Positions 24,877 through 36,931 of a DNA stretch of 64,000 bases are shown here, in pieces. A program made the position numbers and the translations under genes. A model generated the notes under the pieces. The model was not told the DNA's origin and ran no database searches. It worked only from the letters and a program-made list of their open reading frames with translations. Each line of letters starts with the position of its first letter. Position 1 is the first letter of the stretch. Source of the stretch: Riptortus pedestris (lineage: Eukaryota > Arthropoda > Insecta > Hemiptera > Alydidae); contig CM032228.1 of the NCBI GenBank assembly GCA_019009955.1, positions 177,072,501 through 177,136,500 of the forward strand, given 5' to 3'.

Positions 24877-25936
24877 GCCCCTTCATTCCAGTTTCTAAGG
24901 ATGATGTTTCTTGAGAAGGATTAGAATATACAAGACAAGTTTTTTTTCCACAAATAGTTAGGAAGTATGTCTACTTGTACACAGAAATTCATGGCTCTAG
25001 CTTGCTGAAAAAAAATTCAAAATGTTTAAAAATTGTTATTTTTGGGGGTTAATATCTCTGATGGGGCAAAATATAAAAATCTTAAATTCTGGCCAGAGGC
25101 AGTACTCAATGACAGTAACATTTACATATAAATTTCATTTTGCAATTTTGACAAACTTGAGATATGATAATGCAAATGCGGTTAAAAAAAAAGTTCTCTA
25201 GAAGACGTAGATAAACTGTAATTGTGAATTATTCCAGTTTATAATTGCATAAATTTACAACAAAAGGCTAGCTAAAAGATACTTTAAACATTAACAAAAC
25301 ATTTTAGGCTATCCAAATGTTATCAACAAATTTAAGATTTTGTGAAAATTAAGCAGTAGTAAGATAGAATCACATCAGGTCAGAAATTTAGTCTATTTGA
25401 TAAAGACGTATTAAAATATTTTATTAAAAATATATTAAATAAGTATGAAAATACAAATAAATATTAATATAGTCTTCGCTAAATACTAGTAAATAATTAA
25501 AGTTGTTGTTCTATATGAAGCCAAGATATTTTCATATATTTGATGAAGTAGAAGTATCTAAACTACTTTCTTTCACTCTAGGAGAAAGTGATATTGTTAC
25601 ATGTATTTGCGGAGAACTATGGTATCTCGAGATTATTCAAGAAGGAAGCATTGCAAACAATGACATTAAAGTACATTTTTATGAGCCAGCAACTCCAACA
25701 GCTTCTTTTAAAATATCAAAATGTTAAATTGCTGGGTTCCCATAAAAATGACAATTTTTGAAAATTTTGATTTTCAAATACATTTTCGAAAGTAGGGTGC
25801 ATACCAGAGTCAAGAATTTTGATTTACTAGTAGACATACTTCCTAACTATTTGTGAAAAAAAAACTTGCCTTGTATATTCTAATCCTTCGCAAGAAACAC
25901 CACCCTTAAAGTAAAAACTGGAAAAAAAGGAGTTAA
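24877..25936. mobile_element. DNA transposon remnant with ~170-190 bp terminal inverted repeats
   Basis: The left arm (24877-25043) and right arm (25743-25936) are inverted copies. Shared blocks include GAAGGATTAGAATATACAAG, CACAAATAGTTAGGAAGTAT and GTCTAC, with more diverged matches inward to AAAATTGTTATTTTT. The interior of about 700 bases holds one small + strand frame. The arrangement fits a non-autonomous or deleted cut-and-paste or foldback element; I could not identify the superfamily or a target duplication. Confidence 0.75.
25503..25730 (+). pseudogene. Partial open frame inside the inverted-repeat element
   Basis: About 74 residues are open. From about residue 25 they read SFTLGESDIVTCICGELWYL, then EIIQEGSIANNDIKVHFYEP, then ATPTASFKISKC before a TAA. 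This resembles a small beta-rich module that I recall only loosely from repeated insect and cnidarian transposon-linked proteins, with a pattern like VGD-V-C-Y---W--G-V-E----VKF--P-GP--SF-WP. No start context, promoter or downstream continuation is convincing. It may be the C-terminal scrap of the element's own protein or captured host sequence. Confidence 0.4.
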
Positions 25937-26417
25937 ACATATAAAAACTTAGTCTCTACTTTCACCCCTAAAACCTAAATTGGGGTGAAAAGTGTAAAAA
26001 AAAACATAAAATGTAGCCCTTTATTTTCTGAATAGTTTTGTTTTTGACCCATAGTGATAGGACAAATAGTTTTTACAAATAGAGTTTACGTGTTGTAAAT
26101 TGTCCATCCAATTATACATTATAAATATGTGTTACAGTAACAAGAATATTCTTATGATGCGTCAGAAGATATTTTGAATAATGCATGATTGTTATAACCG
26201 GTGGCCTAAATAGTTTAGTTACTCCAAACATTATTCCAAAACAAAGGATTCCATAAGTATTTCATGCAACTACAAATTATGCTAATTTTATACAAATTAT
26301 CCTAAACTAATTACTAAATACTAACTTTAAGGTGAAATAATATAATGTATTATCCCCAAGTATTTGTAATAACTTTCAGTTACATAAAAACTAATAAAAA
26401 TTCTATTAATTCTTTTT

Positions 26418-26492
26418 GAGCAGATTTACCTTAATGGAAATCAGATACTCATGAGGCAATATACAAAACAATTTCCTCAAATATCCATCGAT

Positions 26493-26584
<92 letters not shown>

Positions 26585-26924
26585 TGATATCGCTCAATTT
26601 TTGTTTAATCGTTACCATACTTGTTATGTAATCGTTTCATGGAAAACTAAAGATCACGTTCATTAATGGCTGAAATCGGAGGAGTGGGAGGTGTGGGGGT
26701 TGAAAAAGGGATTTCCAAGATTCGAAATATTTCCGTTATGGTACGTCGGATCAAAAAAAATATTATAGAACGAATTATGCTAAACTATAAATGCTCTACA
26801 ATTGTTGTTTTATGCTTTTTTTCGTACACTCCAACTCACCGGACTTTAACGTAAAAATATTAAATATATGGGCGCATGTAGCTTAATCTGCTTAGTTTTC
26901 GCAGCCCCTGCGTGACGCAGTTTT
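26418..26924 (-). mobile_element. Family A element, copy 9, with compound (AT)n(GT)n tract
   Basis: On the minus strand the left end reads CTGCGTCACGCAGGGGCTGC then AAACTAAGCAGATTAAG, and the right end reads AATCTGCTCAAAA. At the fixed microsatellite site (26496-26583) the tract is (AT)n followed on the + strand by (TG)n. The middle keeps GTACGTCGGATC-type and ATTTCAGCCATTAATGAACG blocks. The frames running through the tract on both strands are artefacts. Confidence 0.83.
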
Positions 26925-27589
26925 AGAATTGTGTTTGATATTGCATTGATAAATGCTTTCATAAGAAGGATTTTTTGGCATATAATAAAAAGTATCTTTC
27001 AATTGCCATTCTTCAAGCGTTTTTGTAGCTTCATTGATTTTCTATGAAACCATTCCCGTGTATAAACCTCAAGACTTCAACAAAAACATACATTAGAGTA
27101 GTGTTTAAACGTCCCTTTAGACAGAAAAATGAATTCATATTATTTTAAACTGAAAAGAAAAATGATAAAAACCTGTAAAAGTAACCACAAAAGTCCAAAT
27201 CAAACGATTTCGAACTCTTTAATTTTATTTTATTCCATTAAACTTTTCGACATTATAAAATACTTCTAACGGTATTAGGTTCCACCAATATATCTTCAAA
27301 TATTAAGTGGATTATTATAAGTAACGTTTTAGAATACGCTCTTTACAATCTTAGAAATACTTTTACATTCGTTGTCAATGAGAGGTATTTTAAAACATCT
27401 AACATAGAAACTCTAGAACTCAAAAGGCCCGAAAATGTAGCAGATTTTCCACCTGCTGGAATAGTGGATTTTGTCGCCTCAAATTTAATTTTTCCGCTAA
27501 TAAGAAGTTACCGCAAAATAAAATTTATGTTGATGATTAGTAAGGTGGTAAATGAAAATCCGATAAGTAGGGTGGAGGGGGATAGCAGA

Positions 27590-27850
27590 AGGCTGAAAAT
27601 AGAAATAAGTCACTAAATATTTAAATTAGAAAAATATTATATAAAACAAATATTGTAGAAATTAAATGAATAACAAGGTCGATAATATAACTTTTTTCTA
27701 TCCAACACAAAATAATTGAGATATTTCCACCTATTTATTTAACCCCATGTTAAATAATCGATCGGTGGAGATTCGAAGACATTTTGGAAATTAATGTCAT
27801 GAATGCAATCAGAATAATTGATTTTCAATAAAATAAATCAGCCAAAAAAC
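27590..27850 (+). mobile_element. Family A fragment, copy 10, degraded
   Basis: CTATCCAACACAAAATAATTGAGATATTT corresponds to the CGATCCGACGTATAGTAACG-GAGATATTT block. ATCGATCGGTGGAGATTCGAAG and TGTCATGAATGCAATC correspond to the right arm. Both lie in the same order, with a large deletion between them and no microsatellite. Confidence 0.5.
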
Positions 27851-29112
27851 ACACGGCATACATACCTTAGGAATTAACATTTTTATTTTGATTCCAATGT
27901 TTTCAATTTTAAGAGATTTGCAGTAAACTTGTGTGAAAAATTAAAATTGGAAACGTTCTTAGAATGTTCTGTTTAGCCGTAATATAACCATAATGTTACA
28001 ATACGAATAGTATTGAATAGTTCAAAAGTAGTTTATAATATCTGGTCATAACGCAGGCATAGTTTTACCAATCCAGTCATGGAATGCCTCTGAGTCTGGC
28101 TTCAAAGCGAATGTTCTGACATGCTTGAAGAAATTGAGTTCCGAAATATTGGCTGAACATTTTTGTACAAACTATTGTTGGGCATTAATTTAAGGGAATT
28201 TAAAATTTATAACTAAGTTAATTTGTTTATACTTAGATGTCCATAAAGCAAGAGAAGGTAGAGAAAAGAGTATCCATTTTGAGGAGAAATGGTGTATAGG
28301 GACGCGATAAAGAGTGACAATAGGCCAGTGGTTTGTCAATAGTGACAGTGTCACATGGGCCCATTTCGATTGTAGTCACTATGCTGTGACATTCTCTATG
28401 TCACTCACTGACACACGCACACTCTCTCTATCACCCCCACCCCACCCCGCCCCACAGTAATACCCATCTATCAACAGTTTAAATTGAAATGTACATCGAG
28501 AGCCAGGGGTCTAATACAGCCCACCCCTTCAAACATCACATCACTCATCCCCTCCAATACAAAAACTCCCAGGTAAAAAAAAAAACATTTGTATTCCGGG
28601 AAACACCACTCTAATACAGTCTCGTTATGCTTCCTCTGCGAGGGCTAATTCATCCGATTGGCTTTTCAGTGCCATCGCTGGCAAATCTCGTTTAAAATAT
28701 GACTCCAGGATTCCAACTGAGGCAAACTTGATTTAATAACTTATGTAAATCCATTTATGGTTTTCCTAATTAAATTAATGAGAAGTGAATTTTCCGTTAT
28801 GGTAGGGATAGACTTGTGAATGGCCTTTAAAACCTTGGGAAAATAGTAATTGGGGAACACAAAGTGAAATGAATAAATCTATATGTTGGTTATGTTTGTG
28901 AATCTATGATAAGCACACACACGAGAAGATAACATTGGCCAAAGGCCGTATGAAATCAAGGTAGCTAAACTTGGCTTTGTTAGAAGTCTAAACCAATAGA
29001 GATATGAAGCGAGTAACATTGATAGAATCAATAATCTGGTCTAGCGGATTTGAAAAGGCAACAATGGAATGATAATGGTGGTTCATGTAATTCAGATACA
29101 TGCATACATCGG

Positions 29113-29960
29113 AGAGAACGTAACACCAGACTCCAATGTACAGTAATAAGGATGGTGAAGGAAAACAACCTAAATTACTATACGCATGGATGTTAAGTTA
29201 TTATATGGAAAAGCACTGAATTTAAATGAAACAAATAACAATATTGTTACGTTTTATTACAAAACCAGTAATAAATGTTGTTAATAAGAGTTCTTTTGGA
29301 TTGCAAAATTAAACACACACAAGTTTCACAGTTTTTATCACTGCACAATTTATTTAACAATGCAAAATACACTTGGTTAATTATTCTTAATTACTACTCA
29401 CAGTATGCACTGATAGTGTCACTGTTCTTGTTATTACACAGTCCAAAAATTCATTCACGGTCACTGAACTTCCATAAAAGACGGCACTGCAGTGTCCTTT
29501 ACTTAGCGGCACTGCACTGTCTTAAACACGGCACTAAACTGTTACTTATAGCCACGGCAGAACACTGTTCTTCACATAAAAACACTTTACCGCACTGCAC
29601 TAAGTCGCACTGTAGCACTGATGTGATCATCAAGACAGCTGAGAATAAACTGACTGTAGGCCGAGTTGTACACGGTTATATAGAGGAGCGGTAAAACATC
29701 AAAGGATGAGACCGAGGAAGGACTGGTAGGGACTAGGACGGACGCGGTCACTTAGCGGCACACTTCGATCTCCTCCACACTCCCCAAACACGTAAATATT
29801 TCAGTCCAATTATTTCAAGTGCAATATGATGATTAAAGCAAATACATTGCAGGTTTGAATAATTATCTGGAAGGGATGATGGAAATTCAATTTCAATGTT
29901 AATTCACTATAACTAGTCGGGTGTCTTATTTTCGTCAGAAATATAATATAAAATTCTTCA
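29113..29960. repeat. Unclassified repeat unit, copy 1, interrupted by a solo LTR
   Basis: GAACGTAACACCAGACTCCA, AATAAGGATGGTGAAGGAAA, GAATTTAAATGAAACAAATA and, after the LTR, ATATGATGATTAAAGCAAAT to GTCTTATTTTCGTCAGAAAT match 30294-30530 in the same order. The second copy lacks the LTR. The identity of the repeated unit is unknown. Confidence 0.85.
29245..29823 (-). mobile_element. Solo LTR, 579 bp, with ATAT target duplication
   Basis: The boundaries are set by comparison with the uninterrupted paralogue at 30294-30530. The insert starts TGTTACGTTTTATT on the + strand, ends CAAGTGCA, and is flanked by ATAT (29241-29244 and 29824-29827). On the minus strand the LTR reads TG...CA, with a TATA box CTATATAACC at about 29675-29684, an initiator-like TCAGT about 28 bases downstream, and AATAAA ten bases before its end. 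This is the usual layout of an LTR promoter and polyadenylation signal. No internal retroviral-type genes or second LTR are nearby, so it is a recombination remnant. A 4-bp duplication fits Gypsy-type elements. The + frame at 29275-29694 is spurious. Confidence 0.88.
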
Positions 29961-30293
29961 TATTTTATGACAAGGGTCTCTAATAAAAAAAATGTTTTCG
30001 GTAAAAAATATATTGAAACTGGCCCCTTTCAAAAAAAAAATAAAAAATTAATAACATTAATTTAACACATCCCTTAATAATTCTTTTGCTAGATATTGTA
30101 TTAGTATGTGCCTACATCTATGATATATTTTTTAAATCTAATTATAAATTGATACTTACATTTATGAAGTATTCCTTTCCCTTTTACATTCGCTGCGACT
30201 GCCCTCACAGAGGAGGTAGTTGATACTGAGAGGTCCTCGATATAGGTTAAGTCAGCTGACTACAAATCGATTATTCACAAGTCAATCTTGCGA

Positions 30294-30530
30294 GAACGTA
30301 ACACTAGACACCAATCTACACTAATAAGGATGGTGAAGTAAAACAACAATGTTAAGTAATTATATGGAAAAACACTAAATTTAAATGAAACAAATTACAA
30401 TATGATGATTAAAGCAAATACATTGCAGTTTTGAGTAATTATTTCGAAGGTATGATGGAAATTCAATTTCAAATTTATTTCTGGTGTCTTATTTTCGTTA
30501 GAAATATAATATAAAATCTTTGACGTAATA
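30294..30530. repeat. Unclassified repeat unit, copy 2 (empty site)
   Basis: This is the same unit as at 29113-29960, without the LTR: AAATTACAATATGATGATTA spans the position where copy 1 is interrupted. It fixes the LTR boundaries and shows that the unit was duplicated before, or lost the LTR after, the insertion. Confidence 0.85.
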
Positions 30531-30714
30531 AATAACTTTGTGCTCTCATGTATATTATTTTGCACACATGTTACATTTTTCGGTATCGATATAAAATCTG
30601 ACGTCTGATACCTTGATTATAGTTGTAGAAGTCAAATTTCAAATTACGCGATTTCCCATCAGTATATGTATATCTCTGCCTGGTTGTTGCAGATAGATAG
30701 ACAGAAGGGAGATA

Positions 30715-31060
<346 letters not shown>

Positions 31061-31413
31061 TCCAGACCACTGGTAGAACACAGGATCCAATCTAAGTTGC
31101 CCCCACGCTTCCCACATCTATATATTTACTTGAGGCGAGCAGGAAGCATAAACACATTCTCTGATAGTTTGGGACCAGATTTTAATGGCAAATCTTACAA
31201 AAACATGGTTAAAATTGTTTAATTCATCACTATCATTACTTTTATATCTAATAGGAGCTTATTGCGTACTACAGCAAAAATATCCGGTACTCTCTTACAG
31301 ATTATAGATATTAAATTTCGGCATGATGAATAAAATGAATAAAGAATTTTTTTATTTTTTTTTTTCAAACACATCATTAGACAATACGTTTTTAATGTAA
31401 CGCATATACGTAC

Positions 31414-31716
31414 GTGACAATGTTGTTGGAAGAATGGAGTTTGGCTGGCTCTCATCAAATAAAAAATAAATCAAGTAGTATGCCAAAACATAATTCATTG
31501 GCTGTATCCGCTGAAAGAGAAGTTGCAAAGGCTAACCAAAACTGGAGGAACAATAAAGTGTCCAATGATGCTGTCAGAGGCCAAGGTAATTCAAGGAGTG
31601 TAGCGCGCAGTAATGAATTAACCTTTCGAGATATATCTAGGGCTGTTGTGTCCTTCTACCTCCAGGCTCTGCTAAAGTTCGTTCTTGGAGACCTAAATAA
31701 ACTAATTTTATCCTGA
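31414..31716 (+). other. Unassigned 100-codon open frame, possible decayed exon or transposon ORF
   Basis: The frame is less compositionally biased than its surroundings and reads like a soluble polar protein segment: SMPKHNSLAVSAEREVAKAN then QNWRNNKVSNDAVRGQ. A weak splice donor (CAAG/GTAATT) follows at about 31587, but its phase does not fit the next Syt7 exon. I recognise no domain. It could be part of a LINE first ORF or an unrelated relic. Confidence 0.25.
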
Positions 31717-33861
31717 ATACCCATTACTGATCGTGTGTTTTTACGACCTAGAAGATATCAAGACCAACACTTCTGTTTAGTAATGATGATGACACTCTGA
31801 CCGCCTTCTGCATAATAATAGACTTTGTAGGAGAAACAGACTATTATGTTTTAACTGCATGGTACAACTCTGTAGTTTAGTTCTTTCAGGTCGTACTTAA
31901 CATAGGTACATTTCTTTTTCTACGCTTAACATATTTAATCGAAGATAGTTTTAATGTAGTGGCTTAGTAATAATGTGAAATAACATTTTTTTTTTTAAAT
32001 TGATATGTAAATTTAATCCAATATTGAATTAATACATCATCAAGGTAAGAAAACCTTGTTCAGCTATAACCGGCATGGGTAATGATAATGTGATGAAATC
32101 GTATCATGATGTAAATGGCGTTTCCTAGTAATCCCTGGATGTATCAATCAATATCCTCCTATTACGCTAACAAAGCAATAACCATCTCCATTTCTATTGC
32201 TAACGAATATTGTAGTCCTCTCATTCCACGAGAGAATCAATACAAAATAAATTTGAAATGCGCGTTACTGAACACTTTCATGACCTTAAATGTTCATATA
32301 CCTTCACAGATTTCTATAATAATTCTATTCTTATTATTCCTATAATGCTTTATCTGGCAATAATGAATTTTGAAATTCTAAACATTTATTTTTCAGATTA
32401 AATGCACACTATGAATGAAGAAAGCAAAAATAGCTAGCACAAAAAAAAAAAAATGAGAGCCGGAAAATACATTTAATAATAGGTTTGACAAACTGGAAAA
32501 CTTGGGTCATAAATTATGAAGAGTGGTGGAAAACTGTTAGGGCAGAAGGTCTATTCATGACTGCAGGCCCGCATAATAATAAGATCACTATTGTATGGAG
32601 GACTTTCCCCGACTCATTTTATAGTTCACAATTCTATTTAGCCTCAAAAGGTAGAGGAAATAGTACCTCTATCAATTCAATATGACTTTTCCTTGATCCA
32701 TACCTACTTTTGTCAGTTAACGAATTTGATATGTTGAGCGTTAACTTTAACCTAAACTCTTCCTCCTACAATACAATGTCTGTCTCTCAATACAATACAA
32801 GTCATTATCTTCCTTCTGTAGACTTAATAGAGAAGGAGGAAGCGTGTGTTTCTTTGTAGAAAATAGAGATTCCTAGGAATTTATTACTGTAGTGTCAAGA
32901 ATTAATGCCGATTGGGATTTTTAGTGCCAGTAATAACAGAAAGCTTAATGTTGTTTGTATCTATAGACCACCCTAAGGTAACCTAGATTTCCTTTTTATA
33001 CTGCCTGGAAAGAACTATACAAATGACCTGGAAAGAAGGTCATTCATTCACTTAATTGACATCAATATACATGCTATACATTTGTAAAAACCTAGTTAGA
33101 AATAATTTTAGTCTTACAATTTAATCTTAGAAAAAACGGGATTAACAAGGATTTATAAGAATAGTAAATATTGAATTGACTATATAGTTTCAAATATCTT
33201 GGAGATAAAAAGACCACTGTCATACATTCCGGGATCTCAGGCCACGGAAGGATAGAATTTACTTTTCCACAAAAAATATATACCCAAACAGTAAAAATTA
33301 AGCACTGCTTTAGAGACATAAATCGAAGTAATTTAGAAGAGATCATAATGCTCTTAAATTTGATGAAGGGCTGTGTTTGTGCAGTGAACCCATAACTGGG
33401 GAATGTATGTACGAAAATTTTCACAATAGACTCTTCCTGCATGCAAATAACATAGTTCCTTTAAAAATGTCACAGAGAAAGTGTGTGACTCTCAGGGAAA
33501 ATAAAGAATGGTTTACTGCTAGATTAAGAATCTCCAGTAATAAGCTTAAAGCTTTATATGCAATTATAGCCAGTTCACATTCTCTCCCGAATAGTTTCCA
33601 TGCTTACTTAAAGAAATATCGACGTATCTATAGTCGTGACTAGACGCAGCTAAAATACTTTACTGCAAAAATAAAATTGAGTTATCAAACAACAAAATAA
33701 AATGTGCTTGGAATATTGTAAAGCGCGAAACCAAAACTACGAATACAGATCACAGTGCAATCAGTATTAAATATGAAAGAGGAATATTACCAAGTGCAGA
33801 TACCTTTAATGAGCTTAATTTGCACTAAATTAACATAGGAAATCGAGTATTTCCCAACAAA

Positions 33862-34500
33862 GTCCGTCACGCAGGTGCTGCGAAAACTAAGCAGATTTCC
33901 CACGTGAAGTTTTACAGTGGAGAACTCTGCCCAATAACAACTGTAGTAGAAAAGGATCTCGTAACCTATTCACGAGGGATGAATAGTTACCGAAACTGCT
34001 GCCAGAGGCCTCGGCGGAATGTCCCGAACATAGCCTACTCCTGCCGACCACACACAGAATACAAATGCAAATATCTCGGTTAATATTCAAGATACAGAAT
34101 AAATGTATAGAACAATGTTTATAGTAAATTTAATTTGCAATAAGATTAATTCTATATAATTTTTCGATCCGACGCATATTAACGGAGATATTTTGAATTT
34201 TCAAAATTCTCTCCCTCTAAACCCCCCCTCCCCCTGGTCCGATTTCAGCCATTAACGAACTTGATCTTTCTTTTTACATTAAACGACTAAATTTCAAGTT
34301 TGGTAACGATTAAACAAAAATTGCGACCGCAAGAGCGGTAACAGACAAATATATAGATATATATATATATACAGTTTTGAACGGACCTCATTTCCGTCAT
34401 CTCCTAGGTAGGATCGATGGACATTTGAAGAAAAAAATCGAAAATTCCGTCATGAGTACAACCTCAATAGCTGATTTCCCTTAAGGGAAATCTGCTAAAA
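33862..34500 (+). mobile_element. Family A element, copy 11, inside the LINE
   Basis: The left end is GTCCGTCACGCAGGTGCTGC and the right end is the 20-base palindrome GATTTCCCTTAAGGGAAATC followed by TGCTAAAA. The (AT) tract is short and broken (34349-34371). It interrupts the LINE reading between ...GNRVFPNK and the reverse transcriptase entry region, so it is younger than the LINE. Confidence 0.92.
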
Positions 34501-34785
34501 ATCATTTGTCATGAACGGTCGCCATCTGTCTGCTAAAGAGTAGTACACCATACACATTAAAATCGACATGTTTATACCCAATAACCGAGGAAGAATTAAT
34601 CAAAACAGCTCTATCACTGAAAAATATAACACCATTTGAGGTTTTTTCTTTATCTAACAAATTTATTAAAGGGGCTACTATCTCAAATATTGCAACGCCC
34701 TCATCTGAAATTTTTAATGAATGCATTCTTGAAGGAAGTTTCACGGAACGTTTAAAAAAGCTAAAGTAAACCTCTATTCAAAAAA

Positions 34786-35232
34786 GTCCGTCACGCAGGG
34801 GCTGCGTAAACTAAGCAGATTTCCCACGTGAAGTTTTACAATAGAGAAATTTCAGAATAGAGATTCAAACAGTTACGGGAACAGCCCGAACTAGCTCTTG
34901 ACGGAAACTCACGACTAGACCCGAAGTTAGCCGATCTCATCTCAGAAGCTGAAAACAGAAAAATGCAAATATCTCGGTTAATACTCAAGATACAGAACAA
35001 ATGTATATACCATTATTTATAGTACATTTAATTTGCAATAAGATTGATCGATCCGACGTATAGTAACGGAGATATTTTGAATTTTCGAAAATCCTCCCCC
35101 TCTAAACCCCCCCCCCTCCCACTGGTCCGATTTCCGCCATTAACGAACTTGATCTTTATTTTTGCATAAAACGTTTAAATATCGAGTTTGGTAACGATCA
35201 AACTAAAATTGCGACCGCTAGAGCGTTAACAG

Positions 35233-35293
<61 letters not shown>

Positions 35294-35426
35294 TATATAA
35301 TTTTGAACGGACCTCATTTTCGTCATCTCCTGGGTAGGATCGATGGACATTTGAAGAAATTTTTCGAAACTCGCGTCATGAGTACGACCTCAATAGCTGA
35401 TTTCCCTTAAGGGAAATCTTCTAAAA
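34786..35426 (+). mobile_element. Family A element, copy 12, inside the LINE
   Basis: Left end GTCCGTCACGCAGGGGCTGC; right end palindrome then TTCTAAAA. The (AT)n tract is at about 35236-35300, interrupted once by ACATAT. Removing it joins TTCAAAAAA to GGGGATAAA and restores the LINE text FKKGDK in frame, so the insertion boundaries are known to within an AAAA ambiguity. Confidence 0.93.
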
Positions 35427-36574
35427 GGGGATAAACAGTTAAAGCAAATATTCTAGATTTCAGTAAACATTGCTTACATTCTTCAGGAGTGATCTCAATC
35501 AATAATTGTGACATCTTACCAGTCCCCAGCAGGTTTTAGGGTTTTAGGTGGGCAAACGCCTTGAATGGTTAAAATATATTGAAGAATTGAGTAACAAAAC
35601 TAAATCGCTTTGCTTTCTTATCTTAAAATGTGTTAAAAAATACCTTCCAACGGAAACTCTATTATTAATATAGGGAATATTTATAAAGTCGGCTAACGTA
35701 CGGCGTTATGCATTGGGGCAACTCCACAAATAAATTGTAAAACAAAGCTAATATTTTTACAGCCAACAGAAAGTTGAGAGACTCCTGTCTTCCTCTTTTT
35801 AAGGAGAAAAAAATAATGACTTTTTACTCAATACATATGTACCAAAAATTATTGTTTGTGAAAAAAAGAAACATGAACTTGTTTTACAAAAATAGAATAA
35901 CACATAATACCATACAAGAATATGTTTCATACCCCCAACCATAGACATAAACATTTCGAGAAAATGTGTCATTTTCAGATGTAAAACTCTTTAAGGTTCT
36001 ACCCGCATGTATTACATCTATTAAAAAATATTCTTTGTTTTAAACTAAAGAACTTCATGTATTATGGATCTTTTTATACACGAGATGGATACTTTCAAAA
36101 ATGTCAAATTATTCAATAAAACTACTTAATATTTATCATAAATATCGGTCCAAAATAATTTTTGATCAGGGACATTGTCGGTTTAAGGTGGGGAAAAGTT
36201 TCTCATCATTTATATAAGCTTGTTATCCTTTAATAAATACGCACGTCAATAAATAAATAAAAATGTATGTTACATATTTAGAGTTGTATTGACATTGTTG
36301 ATAAATTAATTAATTGTATATAATTATTTAAATTGATGAATTTTAAAATATGGATTCTTAGAATATGACCTAATTTTTAACGACTGTATTATATTAGTAT
36401 AAAAGTAAGTCAATAATTTGGAAAGAATTTAATTGACATAATATTAGGAAATTGTTTATAGAATAAAAACTATTTGAGGAATCCTATTATGTTATGATAA
36501 CATTCAATGGTAATAAACATATTTCATTTTATTTCACTCCTTAATCCGCACCGCCACATGTGTTCCCATATATC

Positions 36575-36575
<1 letters not shown>

Positions 36576-36616
<41 letters not shown>
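36576..36616. repeat. (AT)n microsatellite
   Basis: A pure AT dinucleotide run with no adjacent family A or B sequence that I can recognise. The small + frame beginning downstream (36640-36852) has no known domain. Confidence 0.9.
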
Positions 36617-36617
<1 letters not shown>

Positions 36618-36931
36618 AACTTGAGAAATCATTTATATCTTGCTTCCGGGCGTAGATTCCAAAGATAATCTCAATAATTGTAATTTATTAGCGAGCATAC
36701 ACGCTGCTGGACGTGGACACGATTTGTTTCACAGCAGTGCTATTAGAAGTAAAGAATATTGTGTATTTGGAGAGGGGAAAAAGGCGTCCAATTCTTCACA
36801 AGTTTTTTTTTTCAGAGCTAAGCGCTTTCGAGGACTATTGTCTCGAATTTGAACAAAGACATTGTAATTATCAAAATAATAAGATATTCTAGGCACGATT
36901 ATCTATAAATAGCTGATTGGTTGTGTTTCAG

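Larger units (their letters stand above)
32930..36043 (+). pseudogene. Decayed non-LTR retrotransposon (LINE) ORF2, split by two family A insertions
   Basis: Translating in all frames recovers an ordered LINE protein. The endonuclease part shows KLNVVCIYRPP near 32942 and LIDINIH near 33053 (intact relatives: GLYRPP and GDFNI). The linker between endonuclease and reverse transcriptase shows EWFTARLRISSNKLKALY near 33505. A reverse transcriptase entry region (KNITPFEV... then GSFTERLKKLK) lies at 34620-34768, and LFKKGDK spans the second insertion. A thumb region (YIEELSNKTKSL, then GVMHWGNSTN) lies near 35577-35735. The C-terminal tail with SIHMYQKLLFVKKRN ends at a TAA at 36041. Most of the catalytic palm, including the YADD-type motif, is deleted and there are many stops. 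It is most like the jockey/CR1-type group, but the clade is not certain. Confidence 0.75.

Noticed and set aside
26406..26666. Frames with Ile-Tyr and Val-Cys repeats on both strands
   Set aside because: They are translations of the compound (AT)n(GT)n tract in a family A copy. Similar frames at 1397, 15527, 19333, 40000 and 46301 have the same cause.
29275..29694. 139-codon + frame
   Set aside because: It lies antisense within the solo LTR, across its promoter and R-like regions.
31580..31592. CAAG/GTAATT as the donor of the exon before the 36932 linker exon
   Set aside because: It would end in phase 1, but the linker exon needs phase 2.
36640..36852. 70-codon + frame just before the linker exon as an extra Syt7 exon
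   Set aside because: No matching splice phase or recognisable synaptotagmin text; probably chance.
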